This document shows positions 31,278 through 42,892 of a stretch of DNA of 64,000 bases, in pieces. The DNA lies in contig NW_022985447.1 of the NCBI RefSeq assembly GCF_010093595.1, positions 1,405,523 to 1,469,522 on the forward strand, given 5' to 3'. This stretch comes from Mytilinidion resinicola (taxonomy: Eukaryota > Ascomycota > Dothideomycetes > Mytilinidiales > Mytilinidiaceae). Under the pieces are notes generated by a model. The model was not told where the DNA came from and ran no database searches. It saw only the letters and a list, made by a program, of their open reading frames with translations. Both the position numbers and the translations under genes were made by a program. Numbering within the stretch: position 1 is the stretch's first letter; every line of letters starts with the position of its first letter.

Positions 31278-33786
31278 CTAAAGTGAAAATACCTTCATCA
31301 GCTCGATCCGCGCTTTGAGCCGCTGCGTCACCTCCTCCGCGCGTTTCCAGCTATCTGCACCACTGGTCGCGCCCCCGACCGCATCGGTTAGATTCATGCG
31401 CCCCGGAGGGTTCTCCGGACCTCTTTCCAGATATCCTGGGATAGTTTTATTTGAAGACGCGCTGTTGCGAGCATTGCGTTGATTGGCGTCATCAAGGCCA
31501 TCCCGCTTCACACATTTGTCATGGCCTTTTCCTGTCCTAGCTTGTCCGGCTGCTTCCGCTTCAGCTCGGCGAGTCGACTCCTCTTCCTCCTCAACTCGGC
31601 GGCGAGCTTCTTCCTCTTCACCTCGGCGGCGAGCCTCTTCTTCATCAACTCGGCGGCGAGCCTCTTCCCTTTCTCGTGCAACGCGACGTTGTTCTCTTCT
31701 AGCCTTACGAATTGCTTCCTCCTCCGTCATTAGGAGCTGGTCTTGAGCATGACCCGACTCTAATTCTCGTGGAAGAAGAGTTGTAGAACCTGCGGCTCGT
31801 ATGGTTTCTGAGAGCTGAAAACGGGCTGTTGAACCTGTGGCTGGTTCAGATCGGCGTAAAGGTTTTGATCGCTGAAGAGGGGTTGTAGAACCGGTGGCTG
31901 GTTCAGGAAGCCGTAGAGATTCTGATCGCTGAAGAGGGATTGTAGAACCCGTAGCTGGTTTAGTTCGGCGTACAGGTCCTGGTGGCGGAAGAGTGATTGT
32001 AGAACCCATGGCAGGATTTCGCTGAGAAGGGCTTGATTTGGCTTTTGGCCCCTTTAACGGTACTAAGAGGTCAAAAAGTCCAGGCCGTTTTCCTAGAGTC
32101 TGTGGTTTCTGAGACTGAGATTTTTGAGGTTCTGGTTTCTGAGATCGAGGCTTTGAGCTGCTTCGGCTTTATACCTCATGCGGTCCTCTTCTCGGTTCCG
32201 AGAGACTCTTCGACTGTGGACGCCGCCCGACTCTGAGATCGCTTCTGATTCTCTATTGTTAACAATCCTCGTAAAACGGTCATCATCACTAGCTTTTGTG
32301 CCGCCGGCCAGTCGTTGCAGATTGTTTTCCCCACTCACGATATCCCGTGCGTCGTTTTCTATTCGTCCGGCCTGACGGTCACTTCTAGTCGTCGAAGCCT
32401 TCTCGAGGTTCTTACTGGTGGTTGCGGACACGAATTTCGGACTTGGTTCAAATTCCTCGGCTAGTCCTGCAAGACTATCCTCGTCATCGCCCTCCTGTGC
32501 CATGCAACACAGACCACAGAACCGTACTCCATCATTAGAAGAGTCCATGGTGGCATCGGCGACGGCGGCAGCTGTTAGGCGCTTGCTTCGATCAATCTCT
32601 AACATGTCCTTGATCCAATGTAAAGGACGCTTGCTGATTAGATCTTCTTTGGCGAAGAGGAGAAGGAGTAGGCTTTCCAATGCCGCGCCATTTTGGCGAA
32701 CATAGCTTTCTTTAGTCCCATTGTTTTCGAAATACAAATGGAGCGCCTGAACCGTCCAGGACTGAAGCACGCTAATGATCTCAAGAATCACACATCCCAG
32801 AGACCAGATATCCGACGACCAATCGCGCGATGCTTGGAGGAAAACCTCTGGAGCGCAGTACCGCGACGAGAAAGTTGCGGGGCCGGATGTTGCACTCTGG
32901 ATTTCATCATATTCTTTGGAAATGCCGAAGTCTGTCAGTAGTATGTTCGTCCCCTTTACGAGGATATTTTGCGGCTTTATATCCCTATGACGAACCTTTT
33001 TGTCGTGGAGATACCGGACGGCGCATGCAAGGCATCCAAAGAACGTTTGAAGCGTGGCTTTTTTTGCCAAAGATGTTGGTATAGGCGACTCTGAGAGGTA
33101 CGTTGATAAATTCATATCAGCCACAGGGGACATGATAAAACAGAAATAGGAGGAATCAGTGTAGGTCCCGGTGAGTTGGACTGCGTGTTTGTGCCTAAGG
33201 TTTTTCAGGATGCTGATCTCTTTGATATAGGCTACACCGGTCTCTCGCGTCCATGTATGACCAAAAGGTAAACCGCGGTGGATTCGTTTCCATGCATACT
33301 CCTTGTAACTGACGAGGCTGAGAACTCGATCAACTTGTCCGTAACGGCCCGAGCCAAGAATGTCCTTGGACTCAAAAGGAGCTGGCTCCTCGTTGCCAAA
33401 TGCCAATGTCGACCCTTTTCACCCTTCTCTAAATCCAACGACTTCGTTAATATAACCCCTTGCGCACTCAGTATGTCTGCTCGAGTGTCCGGTGATAGCT
33501 GGGATGGCAGAGTGCGAGGTTTCTCTACGGATACTGGAAACCAGTGGTCGCTGAAGCCATGAGCTAACAACGGATCGAGTTCGTCGAGCCTCCCGATGGC
33601 ACGGAGAACAACATATGTACGAGGGGATCTACTCCATGCTGAGTTAACGTGGTTCAGCAGAGAGGAAATTCCTTGGATCTCGGTGTCAGAGTATGAGGCG
33701 CGGCTTCGCCATGGTTCGACTTCGGGAACGAAATAACGGTCCAGGAGATCTGCCACCCGGCGTGATGACGACGCCAAGTTCTCCAT
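31278..33786 (-). pseudogene. Protein kinase with N-terminal and coiled-coil extensions, frameshifted
   Basis: Three open frames follow each other on the minus strand. ATG 33786 opens an N-terminal domain of about 130 residues (RTYVVLRAIGRLDELDPLL, GFSDHWFPVSVEKPRTLPSQ). Near 33398 a missing T moves the reading to the frame with FGNEEPAPFESKDILGSG. The kinase domain has the Gly-rich loop LGSGRYGQV, VAIK-equivalent YAWKRI, catalytic loop HRDIKPQN, DFGIS and the CAPE motif, so the catalytic residues are present. Near 32195 a further shift leads to the tail, which has PGLFDLLVPLKGPKAKSS, Pro/Ser repeats with PATGST, and a Glu/Arg-rich coiled coil (EEEARRRVEEEEESTRRAEA). The kinase frame has no upstream ATG of its own. 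This is either a decayed gene or one with two consensus errors. Confidence 0.75.
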
Positions 33787-34309
33787 GTTTCACTACCATG
33801 GGTAGGTCAGAACATCGGGTAGGGTGAATAAAGACTGTTGTCAGAGCGTAATTATCAAAGATCGAGAAGGCGGTTGAGGTGGACATCTTTAGAGCCTGCC
33901 AGCCTTCCCAGCTTTAGGTCTGCTCAGCCCCGCAGCCAGTTTTGTAGAGGTTTTATTAGCGAGACGGGGCTGAAGCTCTGCGAAGAGGTTTGGCGAGGCT
34001 GCAGATGCCTTTGCAGGGAAGGTAAACGGTGATTGGGCTACCGTCATCCACGTGATTTGTTCGGGGTTTCCGATGCAGCAACTCGAGTTCCCATGCATCA
34101 AGAAGAGTGTTGTGAGGTAGTCGTATTGACGATGGATCGCATTGACTGGGAACTGGGGAAAGGAAGGATGAATGATGTTGACGCCCCTTACGACGAAAAC
34201 ACTAGCATGGTGCACGTGCCACAATCCAGAAAGACGCACAAAGCTTCTCCTTTCAGACGTTAACCTCAATGACAACTTTGGCCGGACAGCGCAAGCGTGG
34301 GCGTGGGCG
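33787..34309. other. Upstream region of the kinase gene
   Basis: Contains the putative kinase promoter (minus strand); no separate gene is supported. Confidence 0.35.
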
Positions 34310-34462
34310 GCCGCGAATGGCACGAGGCCGTAGTTCAGCTGCCCCAGTCCTTCAACTCTGAATAAATGTTAACTTCTGCCTCGTCTACCTCCTTTATTCC
34401 TCCGTGTACTTATATACTCTATAGAGATAGGCCATAAGCTTCTATCGCTTTATAGTTAGGAT
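34310..34462 (+). pseudogene. 3' fragment and 3' UTR of a second HET-NACHT-ankyrin gene
   Basis: The last codons HEAVVQLPQSFNSE-stop (TAA 34363-34365) match HKAVVRLLQSFNSE-stop of the gene at 44883-48066. The following ~95 bp of non-coding sequence also match its 3' flank (minus strand 44787-44882), for example CTGAATAAATGTTAAC and TAGAGATAGGC. A 1-nt deletion lies just upstream. It has the same + orientation as the 5' fragment at 30823. Confidence 0.78.
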
Positions 34463-34742
34463 TCGAAAAGATAGGGGTCGAGATTTGCGGTGCTTACTGT
34501 TAACTTACGATAGCATTAGTACCTTTGTATAGGAAGTATTGAGGAAAAATCACGAAAGCCGACGGCGAAGAAGGCATCTGATTCGACTTTTGGGTAAGCT
34601 GGAGTATATCTACCGCTCAGACTTTGAACGGCCTCACGATGGAAAACGCTGGATGCTCTTATTCGGACCTGTGTCATATTGATACTCCTTTAGTCGCACA
34701 CAACGTTTGTAGACGTTCAATATCTGGCTTTACATCAACCTC
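34463..34742. other. Intergenic spacer
   Basis: Nothing recognised. Confidence 0.35.
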
Positions 34743-35914
34743 TCACGCTTTCGGTTCCTCCCTCATCGTCTCTAACTCCCTCAAAACACTCTTCACATCT
34801 AATCCATCCCTCAGGCCCCTCCTCAATACATCCTGCTCACTCTCTGGCGCCATACCCCCCGGCTGCGGTGGTCTCCGATCCAAATTCGTCGGAAACGGAT
34901 ATCCGTCCCCCAGCGCTCTCACCAAGGCTTCTGCCTTTGCACTCCATCCCTCCCCTTAAACATCTCTACCAACTTCCCCCAGCATTTCTCCACCAACGGC
35001 ACCGCATCCACACTCTCCATCGTCCGCCCAAACGCACTACTCACCTGCAGCAGATTCGCGCAGCGCTCCACATCACTCGTCGTGTTCTCCCCCGCCGCAT
35101 GGAACAGCGCCGGGTTGAACCACACCCCATCACCCATTTCTAATGGCACACTAACGAAGTTCTGCTGAAAGAACTCTTGGAACTCAGGCATCCGGTACAC
35201 CACATACCCAGCCTCAAACGCCTGGCTAAACCGCAAGAACCGCGTCGGCCCGCTCGCAAGCGGCATATCCGAGTGCGCGACCGCGCCCTGCAGCGTCAGC
35301 AGCTGCGTCGCGATCTGCGTAACCTTTGGGTACGCGGCAGTAGCCTCCGCGGTTTGGAAGCCGAGATGGTAGTCGCAGTGGCCGACCTGCGCCGCGCCGC
35401 CGGGACACACGAGGTTGACTTGGGCGGTGATGCGGTAGGCGGGACCTAGCCAAGCGGCGCTGATAGCGGAGAGCCAAGGGGAGGAGTAGTAGGCGACGAA
35501 GCTGGCTGGGTCGGCGAGGGCGTGTTTGCTGAAGGAGTTCCAGATGCGGCTATTGTTGCCGGCGGAGGAGAAATGGTCGCCTTTTGCGGTGGCGCGCTCG
35601 GCGTCGATAATGGAGGTATAGATGGTATTAGTTTGGGTTATGAGGGGTCTAGGGAGGGTGGCTTTGGTGACGAAGACGCCGGGGCCGGAGAGGAGGATGT
35701 GGTGCCATTCGTCTTGGAGGGCGGAGATTTGGGAGGGGGTGAGGGAGGAGAAAGGGGGAAGAGTGTAGATTGGGATGTTTGATTGGATGGAGGACGCTAG
35801 GGGGTATTGTTTGCTTTGAGTATTTCTCGAGCAGAGGGATTTGAACTCTGAGAGAGATGGGGATGCATCTTTGGGGAAATGTCGGGAGGGGATGGGGCTG
35901 TTGGTCACGTTCAT
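34743..35914 (-). CDS. Phytanoyl-CoA dioxygenase (PhyH) family protein, one apparent frameshift
   Basis: Single exon from ATG 35914. The metal-binding motif lies in AAQVGHCDYHLGFQ (His-x-Asp), and the distal His in WFNPALFHAAGENTT. FKSLCSR at the N-terminus and AFGRTMESVDAVPLVEKCW near the C-terminus also fit the PhyH family (Fe(II)/2-oxoglutarate oxygenases acting on lipids or secondary metabolites). In the reference frame the ORF ends at 34919. The rest of the family's C-terminus (LVRALGDGYPFPTNLDRRPP, GGMAPESEQD) follows in another frame to 34743. The shift sits in a C4 run at 34952-34955, where adding one base restores KGEGWSAKAEALVRAL. Such a run is a common error site, so the gene may well be intact in the organism. 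Confidence 0.85.
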
Positions 35915-36619
35915 TTTGAAATGATGGCTATGAAAAGATAATGGAAAAGATTTTCCCTACGTGACTACGCTGAAAAACGAGAAATGAACTCGGAAGAGGT
36001 CTAGTTATAGATGTTCTGTCTTAAATGTTTTCGCGGAGTGACGTTGGACTTTCCCCACATCGATCAGTCCCAAGAGGGCAAGACTTCCCGCTGTGCCGAC
36101 CTCCGGTATCCACATCGGCTTGGCCTCAACTCGAAGACACGATGTGCCATCCCGAGAGGCAGGTAGTCCGATCCTACGTCCTTGAAATCCTCTTTATCAT
36201 CAAGATGAATATTGCCTGATGAATGGCATAATGGGTTGTGTAGCTGTGGGTAGAACGGTTGTGGTCGCCCTCATTCGGACAACTATGAACGACAAGTCAA
36301 TCGAAGAGACGCATGGAGAGACGACATGGTAGACCTGGAACGAAACTTATCGGCTCTAAGAGGACGATGGGTTTATCAGTTTTTGACTTCGAGGTAAGAG
36401 GACGTGGCAGTAACCTCAAAGGAGGGTTAGGATAACTAACTAGAACCAGCGGTCTGACTAAGCAGACAATTACCACCTCCGTCTTTGCTCTCTCCTCCAA
36501 AGTCCATTCCTATGTTCACTTTTCGTGTCCAGGGTCCTACATCATCTCCAACCCAGCGACAAGTAGTATCACGTCAGTTTTCTTATCAAACAAGGCCTAT
36601 GCCATCTTGATTGCCCAAA
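35915..36619. other. Intergenic region between the PhyH and hypothetical genes
   Basis: About 700 bp with no supported gene. The segment 36300-36420 resembles 56280-56400 (shared GACGATG, TTTGACT and CGAGGTAA blocks in the same order), suggesting an old dispersed repeat. Confidence 0.4.
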
Positions 36620-37865
36620 ATGGCCCCACGCTTGAAACCCAACGTCAAAGTCGAGATCTACCTCTCACACTCTACTGAGTACGCCAATGTATTCCTATCA
36701 TGCGCCTATGATTCAGATGTGAACAAGGCTCTCGAGTTTCCTATGTACCCAGCCCCCAGAGGCACCAAGCTCATCATGCCAGGATCACGGCTTCCGCACC
36801 TAGATATCTCAGGCCGATTGTCATCAACGACCACTATTATCACTATTGGTGAAATACTAGAGACTAATTACGGAATTTCCCTTGGCGTACAACCCCACTT
36901 CCGCGATTTTGGACTCTGGTTCCACCAATACGTTGGCTACGTCGTCCTCGACCCCACATCTACCCTTGTAGATGCTTGGGCCGTGCAGGAGGATACCGGG
37001 CAATTACCATGGGGCGAAAGATCCAAGTATGAAATGGATCCGGAGCCTGGAGAAAAGACGCCGGACTTTGTGAGAATCGTGCTGGTCACGACCGCGGGAT
37101 TCATTTGTGAAATGGAGGAGCGACGCGAGGAGAAAGGAGTACTAGCATGAATGACAGGGTGGAGATACGAGGGCAACTGTGTCAAGTATCCGCTCGAGAG
37201 TTAGACGGTGTGAGTGAACTGCTGAGAAAGCTCAATACCAGGAAAAGTTGACGGAGCATGAAACGGAGTGGCAAACCATCGGAGACATGATCTTGAAAAG
37301 AGTCAGAGAGTGGGCACGATTGATCTTTGAAGCGGAAGAAGGTTATTTCAACGACGTCGAACTCTCAGAGCTAGAGACTACCGTCGAGGGAGCATTCGAG
37401 CGCTGGAAGCAGTGGAGACGTGAAAAAGATGGCGAATCAACGGCAGTTATTGCTGAGGCGACTCCCGGCCTCAACGTGGAAAACAGAGGCCAATATCCTT
37501 CTTTGGGGCAAAAGTACCGCCTCTTCAATCACTTGAATCCCGCAGAAAGGAACATCGTCATCTCAAAGCTTTTCCGCAACTCACAAGGCCTCCTTGATTC
37601 AAGATTCTCCAGCTTCGCCATTCATTCAGGACTATTACTTTGGGGACAACCGCAAACAGTGGTTGGGGGTTCAACGGCCAAGAAGCTTACTCGAAGCACT
37701 GTTCCACAGCAGGACGCTAATGCCCAGGGTGGTACCATCATCCAAAAAGAGTACTCGTGCCGTTCCGCGGCCAGAAAAGGCACATGGAAAGTCCGACAAG
37801 TCTTCAATAACCGCGACAACAAGTTTGCTAGAGGGAGGGGAAGACCGAAAGAACACTTTAGCTAG
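36620..37865 (+). CDS. Uncharacterised protein (two exons proposed)
   Basis: ATG 36620 opens a frame of 177 codons (MAPRLKPNVKVEIYLSHSTE, GLWFHQYVGYVVLDPTSTLV, FICEMEERREEKG). A second frame, open from about 37242 to 37865, encodes EWQTIGDMILKRVREWARLI, a Glu/Trp-rich helix-like region and a basic C-terminus. Joining them needs an intron from 37139 (GTACTA) to 37241 (CCAG), phase 0, which is plausible but not certain. They could instead be two neighbouring small genes. No known domain was recognised. Confidence 0.4.
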
Positions 37866-38087
37866 GTGATGTATCACGAAGATATTGACCCACTAGAGAC
37901 CGTTGTACGATGTAGCAGGCTGAATCCGTCGAAGGGATTCTATGAACTCACATTGACGAAATAAGCACTAGTATTGAGTTCTCATTCTCGTTTGCTGCAA
38001 TCTCCGGAAGGTTTGCCCTGGTATACCGCATATGTCGTGCTGATAAGTCTCTAGGATCTCCTCTATGAGAATCGTTACGATTAGTCT

Positions 38088-38363
38088 ATGCACTGCCGTC
38101 CCAATTCGAAGAAATCATGGAAAAAATTCATTCGCGCAGTCAACTTGAAGTTTAGTCCTAAAAAGGGTGTTGTTGATGATGACGATGATTACGACATCGA
38201 CGAGCTTGAAGGGGATCTAGCGTCAGGGTATATGAAGCCATACACGCAGACAACTTCGATCCAGACTTCACAAGATGTTTCCTTCAAGGTAGTCCCTCGA
38301 GCAGAGAGCGAGTTTTCCTTTATAACGAGGAAAAGGTCAATGATGGAGAGCCAAAAAGGATGA
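38088..38363 (+). CDS. Small hypothetical ORF with acidic stretch
   Basis: 91 codons from ATG 38088, starting MHCRPNSKKSWKKF, with a five-residue Asp run and a Lys/Arg-rich end. No domain or conserved neighbour supports it, so it may be a chance ORF or part of the gene upstream. Confidence 0.2.
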   Translation: MHCRPNSKKSWKKFIRAVNLKFSPKKGVVDDDDDYDIDELEGDLASGYMKPYTQTTSIQTSQDVSFKVVPRAESEFSFITRKRSMMESQKG

Positions 38364-38881
38364 GAAAAGAGCCGTTCGGTGCCTGGGTTTCGATGCTAGA
38401 TACCGTGTACGAGTATGGTATGTCAAAGTAGTCTTCCTCGCCACCCGTATTCGGTCCGGGAACTCCGAGTTTTACTCAGTAACTCATTGTCTAGGCTGGC
38501 TCGTATTTTCCGATCGCACACATCCCGACTTTCCCGACGAACAAGAGCTGGTCGCCATTGTTTATGACGGCTTTGGCGACGGACTGGACGCCTCCGAATT
38601 TTCTGTTGAGGCCGACCCGATAGAGGCCGACCCGAGCTCCTGAACGACCAATGTAGCCTAGGGATACAAGCTGAGGCGACAAGCTTGCGCTTTAGCACTG
38701 CGTGCGGTGCCCCCATGGGGTCCGAAACCCTCACCGCGATGTCAAATTTCGTGCAGTACATGTTAGACTACCTTTTAACTGACTAGTTACGGACTGGCTG
38801 GGCTATTCCTTACAGCGTTGTGGACCGAGCAAGATGAACACAAGCAGTGATAAATATGTGGCAGACTCTATGCGTTGATTT
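38364..38881. other. Intergenic spacer
   Basis: Nothing recognised. Confidence 0.35.
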
Positions 38882-40066
38882 TTACTGCTCAAGCAACCAT
38901 CTCATTCCATCAACTCGATCGGCTTTCCACTGCGCCGACTGCTTCAAGCCCGGTATCATTGCCCAGAACATGTGCGGCAACCCTTTATACATATCCACCT
39001 TCGTAGGGATCTTATAGTCCTCACGCAGCACCCGCTCATAGATCACAGCATCATCGCGGTACGGATCAGCTCCACAAACCTGGAAATACGTAGGAGGCAG
39101 GTCCGCATGTCCGCTCAGATCATTGAAGGTAGCAAAGAGAGGCGAGTCACTATCCGCCTTGTGGCTTGCTAGCACCAACAGCATTAGTAACGTCTCACAA
39201 AACAAGGCAACTGCACTCACTTTCAAACATCTCCACCATCGTCCGTGGCAGCAACGGGCTATCACGGTTCTGCTCGCGGCTCAGGTACTCCTCCTTGTAC
39301 TCCTCCGGGACTTTATCCGCGGGTATCAGCGCTGGCACGCTCAGATACTGCCCCGTCAATCGCGGCACCACGCCTTCGTTCCTCGCCAGGTGCGCAACAA
39401 CGGATGCCATGTTCCCGCCCGCCGAGACGCCCGCTACCAAAAACCCAGCGGCAGGATCGGCACCAAGTTCCGAAGCATTCGTTGCGGCCTTATTCACGAT
39501 CAGCCTACCAAATCTTCTCCTCCCACTACCAGCTAATGAGCTCAAAACGTACCCACTTAAACGCGTCCCACGCGTCTTTCACAGGCGTCGGAAACACCCA
39601 CTCCGGTGCACGTCTATACTCGACATTCAGCACCACGGCGCCAAGCTGCAGCGCCCAGGCCCGACATGTAGGAGTTTCCGTCTCGAGCCCGCCGAGACAG
39701 AAGCCCCCACCGTGATACATTACTATGAGCGACCGGCCGCCTGCTGGGGCTACATCAGGGGAGTAAGAGCGGACCGTGATGTTATGGCCGTCTCTTGTGG
39801 GGACTTGGTGATCGCGCTCGGTGAGGCCGGTGGGTGGGGGACCGAGGGATGCGAGTATGGTAGGCCGGCGGGTAGTTTCGATGGTGCGCCAGAAGTCGAT
39901 GGATGAATTGTTTGGGAGTTGCGGAGAGAAATTGAGGGCCTGGCGACGACGTGGATATGTTAATCGATGGATTTAATGGTTGACGAGGGAGTCGTGCTGA
40001 ACCTACCTCTGCTGTTTCTGGGTCCGGATCTGCGAGGGCTAGGATAGCAGAACGCGTGAGAGGCAT
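38882..40066 (-). CDS. Alpha/beta-hydrolase esterase (hormone-sensitive lipase family)
   Basis: Four exons, 333 residues: 40007-40066, 39553-39939, 39221-39488 and 38882-39168, all introns GT-AG with frame preserved. The oxyanion-hole motif is YHGGGFCLGG. The nucleophile Ser lies in AGVSAGGN. The acidic residue is probably the Asp in CGADPYRDDAVIYE and the His lies in YKGLPHMFW. No signal peptide is seen, so it is probably intracellular. It is divergent from the Baeyer-Villiger monooxygenase over 573 bp. Such pairs hydrolyse the ester or lactone made by the monooxygenase; this is inferred from context. Confidence 0.9.
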
Positions 40067-40639
40067 CTTGATGAATTGTAGTTCGGAGTTTGTATGGAAC
40101 GCCCGAGGTAAGAGCTTGGGGAGACAGTATGTGTTAAGGTAGGAGTATACCCCTCTCTAGGATCTCGTTAAGATATCACAGATTCAGTCACGCTTTATGG
40201 TCGATGCAAAAGAAAAGAGAAATCAGCGACACTGTAGTATGAGCTAGGGTTAGATCTATGGAGGAAAAGCCGTATATCCGAGGGCTGACTCGTCCAGAAT
40301 GACAGGCGAACCAATAGAACGGAACGGATTCTGAGGGTTCCTGGACGACTCGTCCACTCCGTCCTCTTACCGCTTTTCCTCTAAAACAGTGGACGACTCG
40401 TCCATTACGCGAGATCTCAAACGCTAGGATGTCTAAACGACCCAGACGAAGACTTATAAGCTTGGCCTGTTTTGATAGTCGTTTCTCATACACATCTATC
40501 GATCATCTCCGCACTCGTCTTCTCTTAGTTCTTCTACAAATATATATACCCTTCATATATCCCATCTCTAAGACAATATATCTTTACATTCTATCCATCT
40601 GAAGTCCTTGTCTCTACTCTACCTCAAATTGCCATCACA
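40067..40639. promoter_or_regulatory. Shared esterase/BVMO promoter with palindromic sites
   Basis: Two perfect copies of the 13-bp palindrome GGACGACTCGTCC lie at 40343-40355 and 40391-40403, and a partial copy (TGACTCGTCC) at 40286-40295. Start-to-start spacing is about 48-57 bp. A CCAAT box is at 40311 and a TATATATA tract near 40540 faces the monooxygenase. The repeated palindromes in a divergent catabolic promoter suggest a dimeric regulator that controls both genes. Confidence 0.65.
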
Positions 40640-42791
40640 ATGCCTTCCAAAACCCTCCCTCAATACCAAGGCCTCCCGCCCCACACCAATCGCTCCGGTT
40701 ATACCGTCCCAGACATCACATACAAGTCCCCAGCCAACCGCCGCATGCGTGTCATAACCATTGGCGCCGGCTTTTCGGGTATTCTGCTCGCATACAAGTT
40801 CCAGAAATCACTTCAGAACGTCGAGCATGTGATCTATGAGAAGAACGGGGAAGTCGGCGGAGCATGGTTGGAGAATCGGTACCCAAACTGTGCTTGTGAT
40901 GGTGCGTGAGCTCTTCATATGATAACTCGATTTGCACGCGCTGATGAATTTATAGTTCCCGCTCATTCCTATGTGTACAACTTCGCGTTGAACGTAGGTT
41001 GATCTCTCATGGCATGCCATTATAATTAGAATTAATGATGTTAATATTGAACAGCCTCACTGGCCCGAACTCTTCTCTAAAGCAGACCATATCTGGAAGT
41101 ACCTCGACCGCGTCTGCCGCGTCTTCGGTCTCCGGAAATATATGCGATTCAACCATAAAGTAATCAAAGCGGTCTGGAACGAGGAGACCGGGAAGTGGAA
41201 CGTCGATATCGAGAAGACGTACGCTGATGACTTCACCGAAGTCATCCATGATCAATGTGTAAGTCAGCCCCTCTGGGCCTCATCAACGAGAGGTGCTGAT
41301 AGCGGTTCCAGGACGTCCTCCTCCAAGCCTCTGGCGTCCTCAACAACCCCATCACACCCCACATCGAAGGCATCGAGACTTTCAAAGGCAAGGTTATCCA
41401 TACCGCTCTCTGGCCCGACGAATACGGCCCAGAGCAGTGGAAGGGCACCCGCGTCGCCATCATCGGCGCCGGCTCTTCAAGCGTGCAAGCTACGCCAGGC
41501 ATGCAGCCCTTCGTGGACCACCTCGACATCTTTATCCGCTCGAACACCTGGCTCTCGAATCCGCGCTCCATCAGACCCATGAAGACCGTGTACGATGCCG
41601 AAGAGCAAGCCGCCCTGGAAAAAGACCTCGGTGCTCTCGTCGACAAAGCGAGAGAGAACGAATTCTTCGTCAACTTGAGATGGGCGAGCATGTTCAAAGA
41701 TCGGCCAGAGAGCAAGGTCATGTACGAGAAGAGCGCGGAGGCTATGGAGCAGATCCTCGCCGAGCCACGGTTGATTGAGAATTTGGTGCCGGAGTTCGGC
41801 GTCGGGTGTCGGAGGACTTCGCCTGGGATCGCGTTTATGGAAGCGCTGAAACAGCCGAATGTTGATGTGCATTTCACCCCTGTGGTGAAGATCACGCCGG
41901 ACGGGCCTGTGCGTGCGGATGGCACGACAACGAAGGTAGATGCGCTGATCTGCGCGACGGGGTTTGATACCAGTTTCCGCCCGCATTTTCCGATCATTGG
42001 GCAAGAGGGCGTTTCGTTGGCGGACAAGTTCACACCGCATCCGGATGGGTATTTAGGGGTGTCGGCGCCGGGGTTTCCGAATTATCTCATGTTTGTAAGT
42101 TCCCGTATGCCTTTTATACCCTGAAGGGGATCCGTGCTAACACTCTCACCTAAAGTTCGGCCCCTCTTGGCCCATCTTCGACGGCTCAGTAACAGAGAGT
42201 CTCAGCGCCGTCGGCGACCTCGCAATCAAGATGATCCAGAAGATCCAGGCCGAGAACATCCGCTCCATGGCGCCGCGCCAGGACGTCACAGATGCCTTCA
42301 ATGAGCATACGCAGACCATGCTCGGCGGCACTGTGTGGGCCGATACGTGCAGCGGATGGTACCACGACAAGAACGGGCGCGTGACAGCGATTTGGCCGGG
42401 CTCTGCGCTCCACTTCCAGTCCGTGATCCGGGAGCCGCGGTGGGAGGACTTTGAAATTAAGCATATGAGTAAGCATAATATGTGGGAGTATCTAGGCCTT
42501 GGGTTTACGGAGAGGGAGAGAGATGAGAAGGCGGATAAGGCGCCGTATATGAAGAAGGAGTTCTTGGATGAGAAGTTTTATGATTATGCGGCGTTTCCGG
42601 ATTATGAGGGACCGGCGCCGACGAGGGAGAGTGCTAAGGCTACGAGAGAACAGAGGTCGGAAGGTTCTTCGAATGGGCCTGTGAATGGTGGGGTGGAGAA
42701 GAAAGCCGTAAATGGGGGTTTTGCGGACGCTGAGGTTGACCATGTCGAGGTTGATGGTAAGGTTAGGCTTCAGGAAGGCCTCTCCGCTTGA
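40640..42791 (+). CDS. FAD-dependent Baeyer-Villiger monooxygenase
   Basis: Five exons, 640 residues: 40640-40901, 40956-40993, 41055-41258, 41312-42094 and 42156-42791; the total keeps the frame. It has the FAD-binding Rossmann motif [16 protein letters not shown], then [20 protein letters not shown], the Baeyer-Villiger fingerprint [11 protein letters not shown] (FxGxxxHxxxW), the NADPH-binding [10 protein letters not shown] and [16 protein letters not shown]. The C-terminal extension is acidic then Gly/Lys-rich. These enzymes insert oxygen next to a ketone to give an ester or lactone, using NADPH and O2. It is divergent from an esterase that could act on the product, and a bZIP regulator gene lies immediately downstream in opposite orientation. 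The substrate is unknown. Confidence 0.93.
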
Positions 42792-42892
42792 AATCTCTCC
42801 TGTTGCAAGCGTAAGTATGATCTATAGGAGGGACGTGTACAAGAGAGTACCTCAGCTTCTGCCAACTTCTTACTGCGACTTATAGTCTTCAT

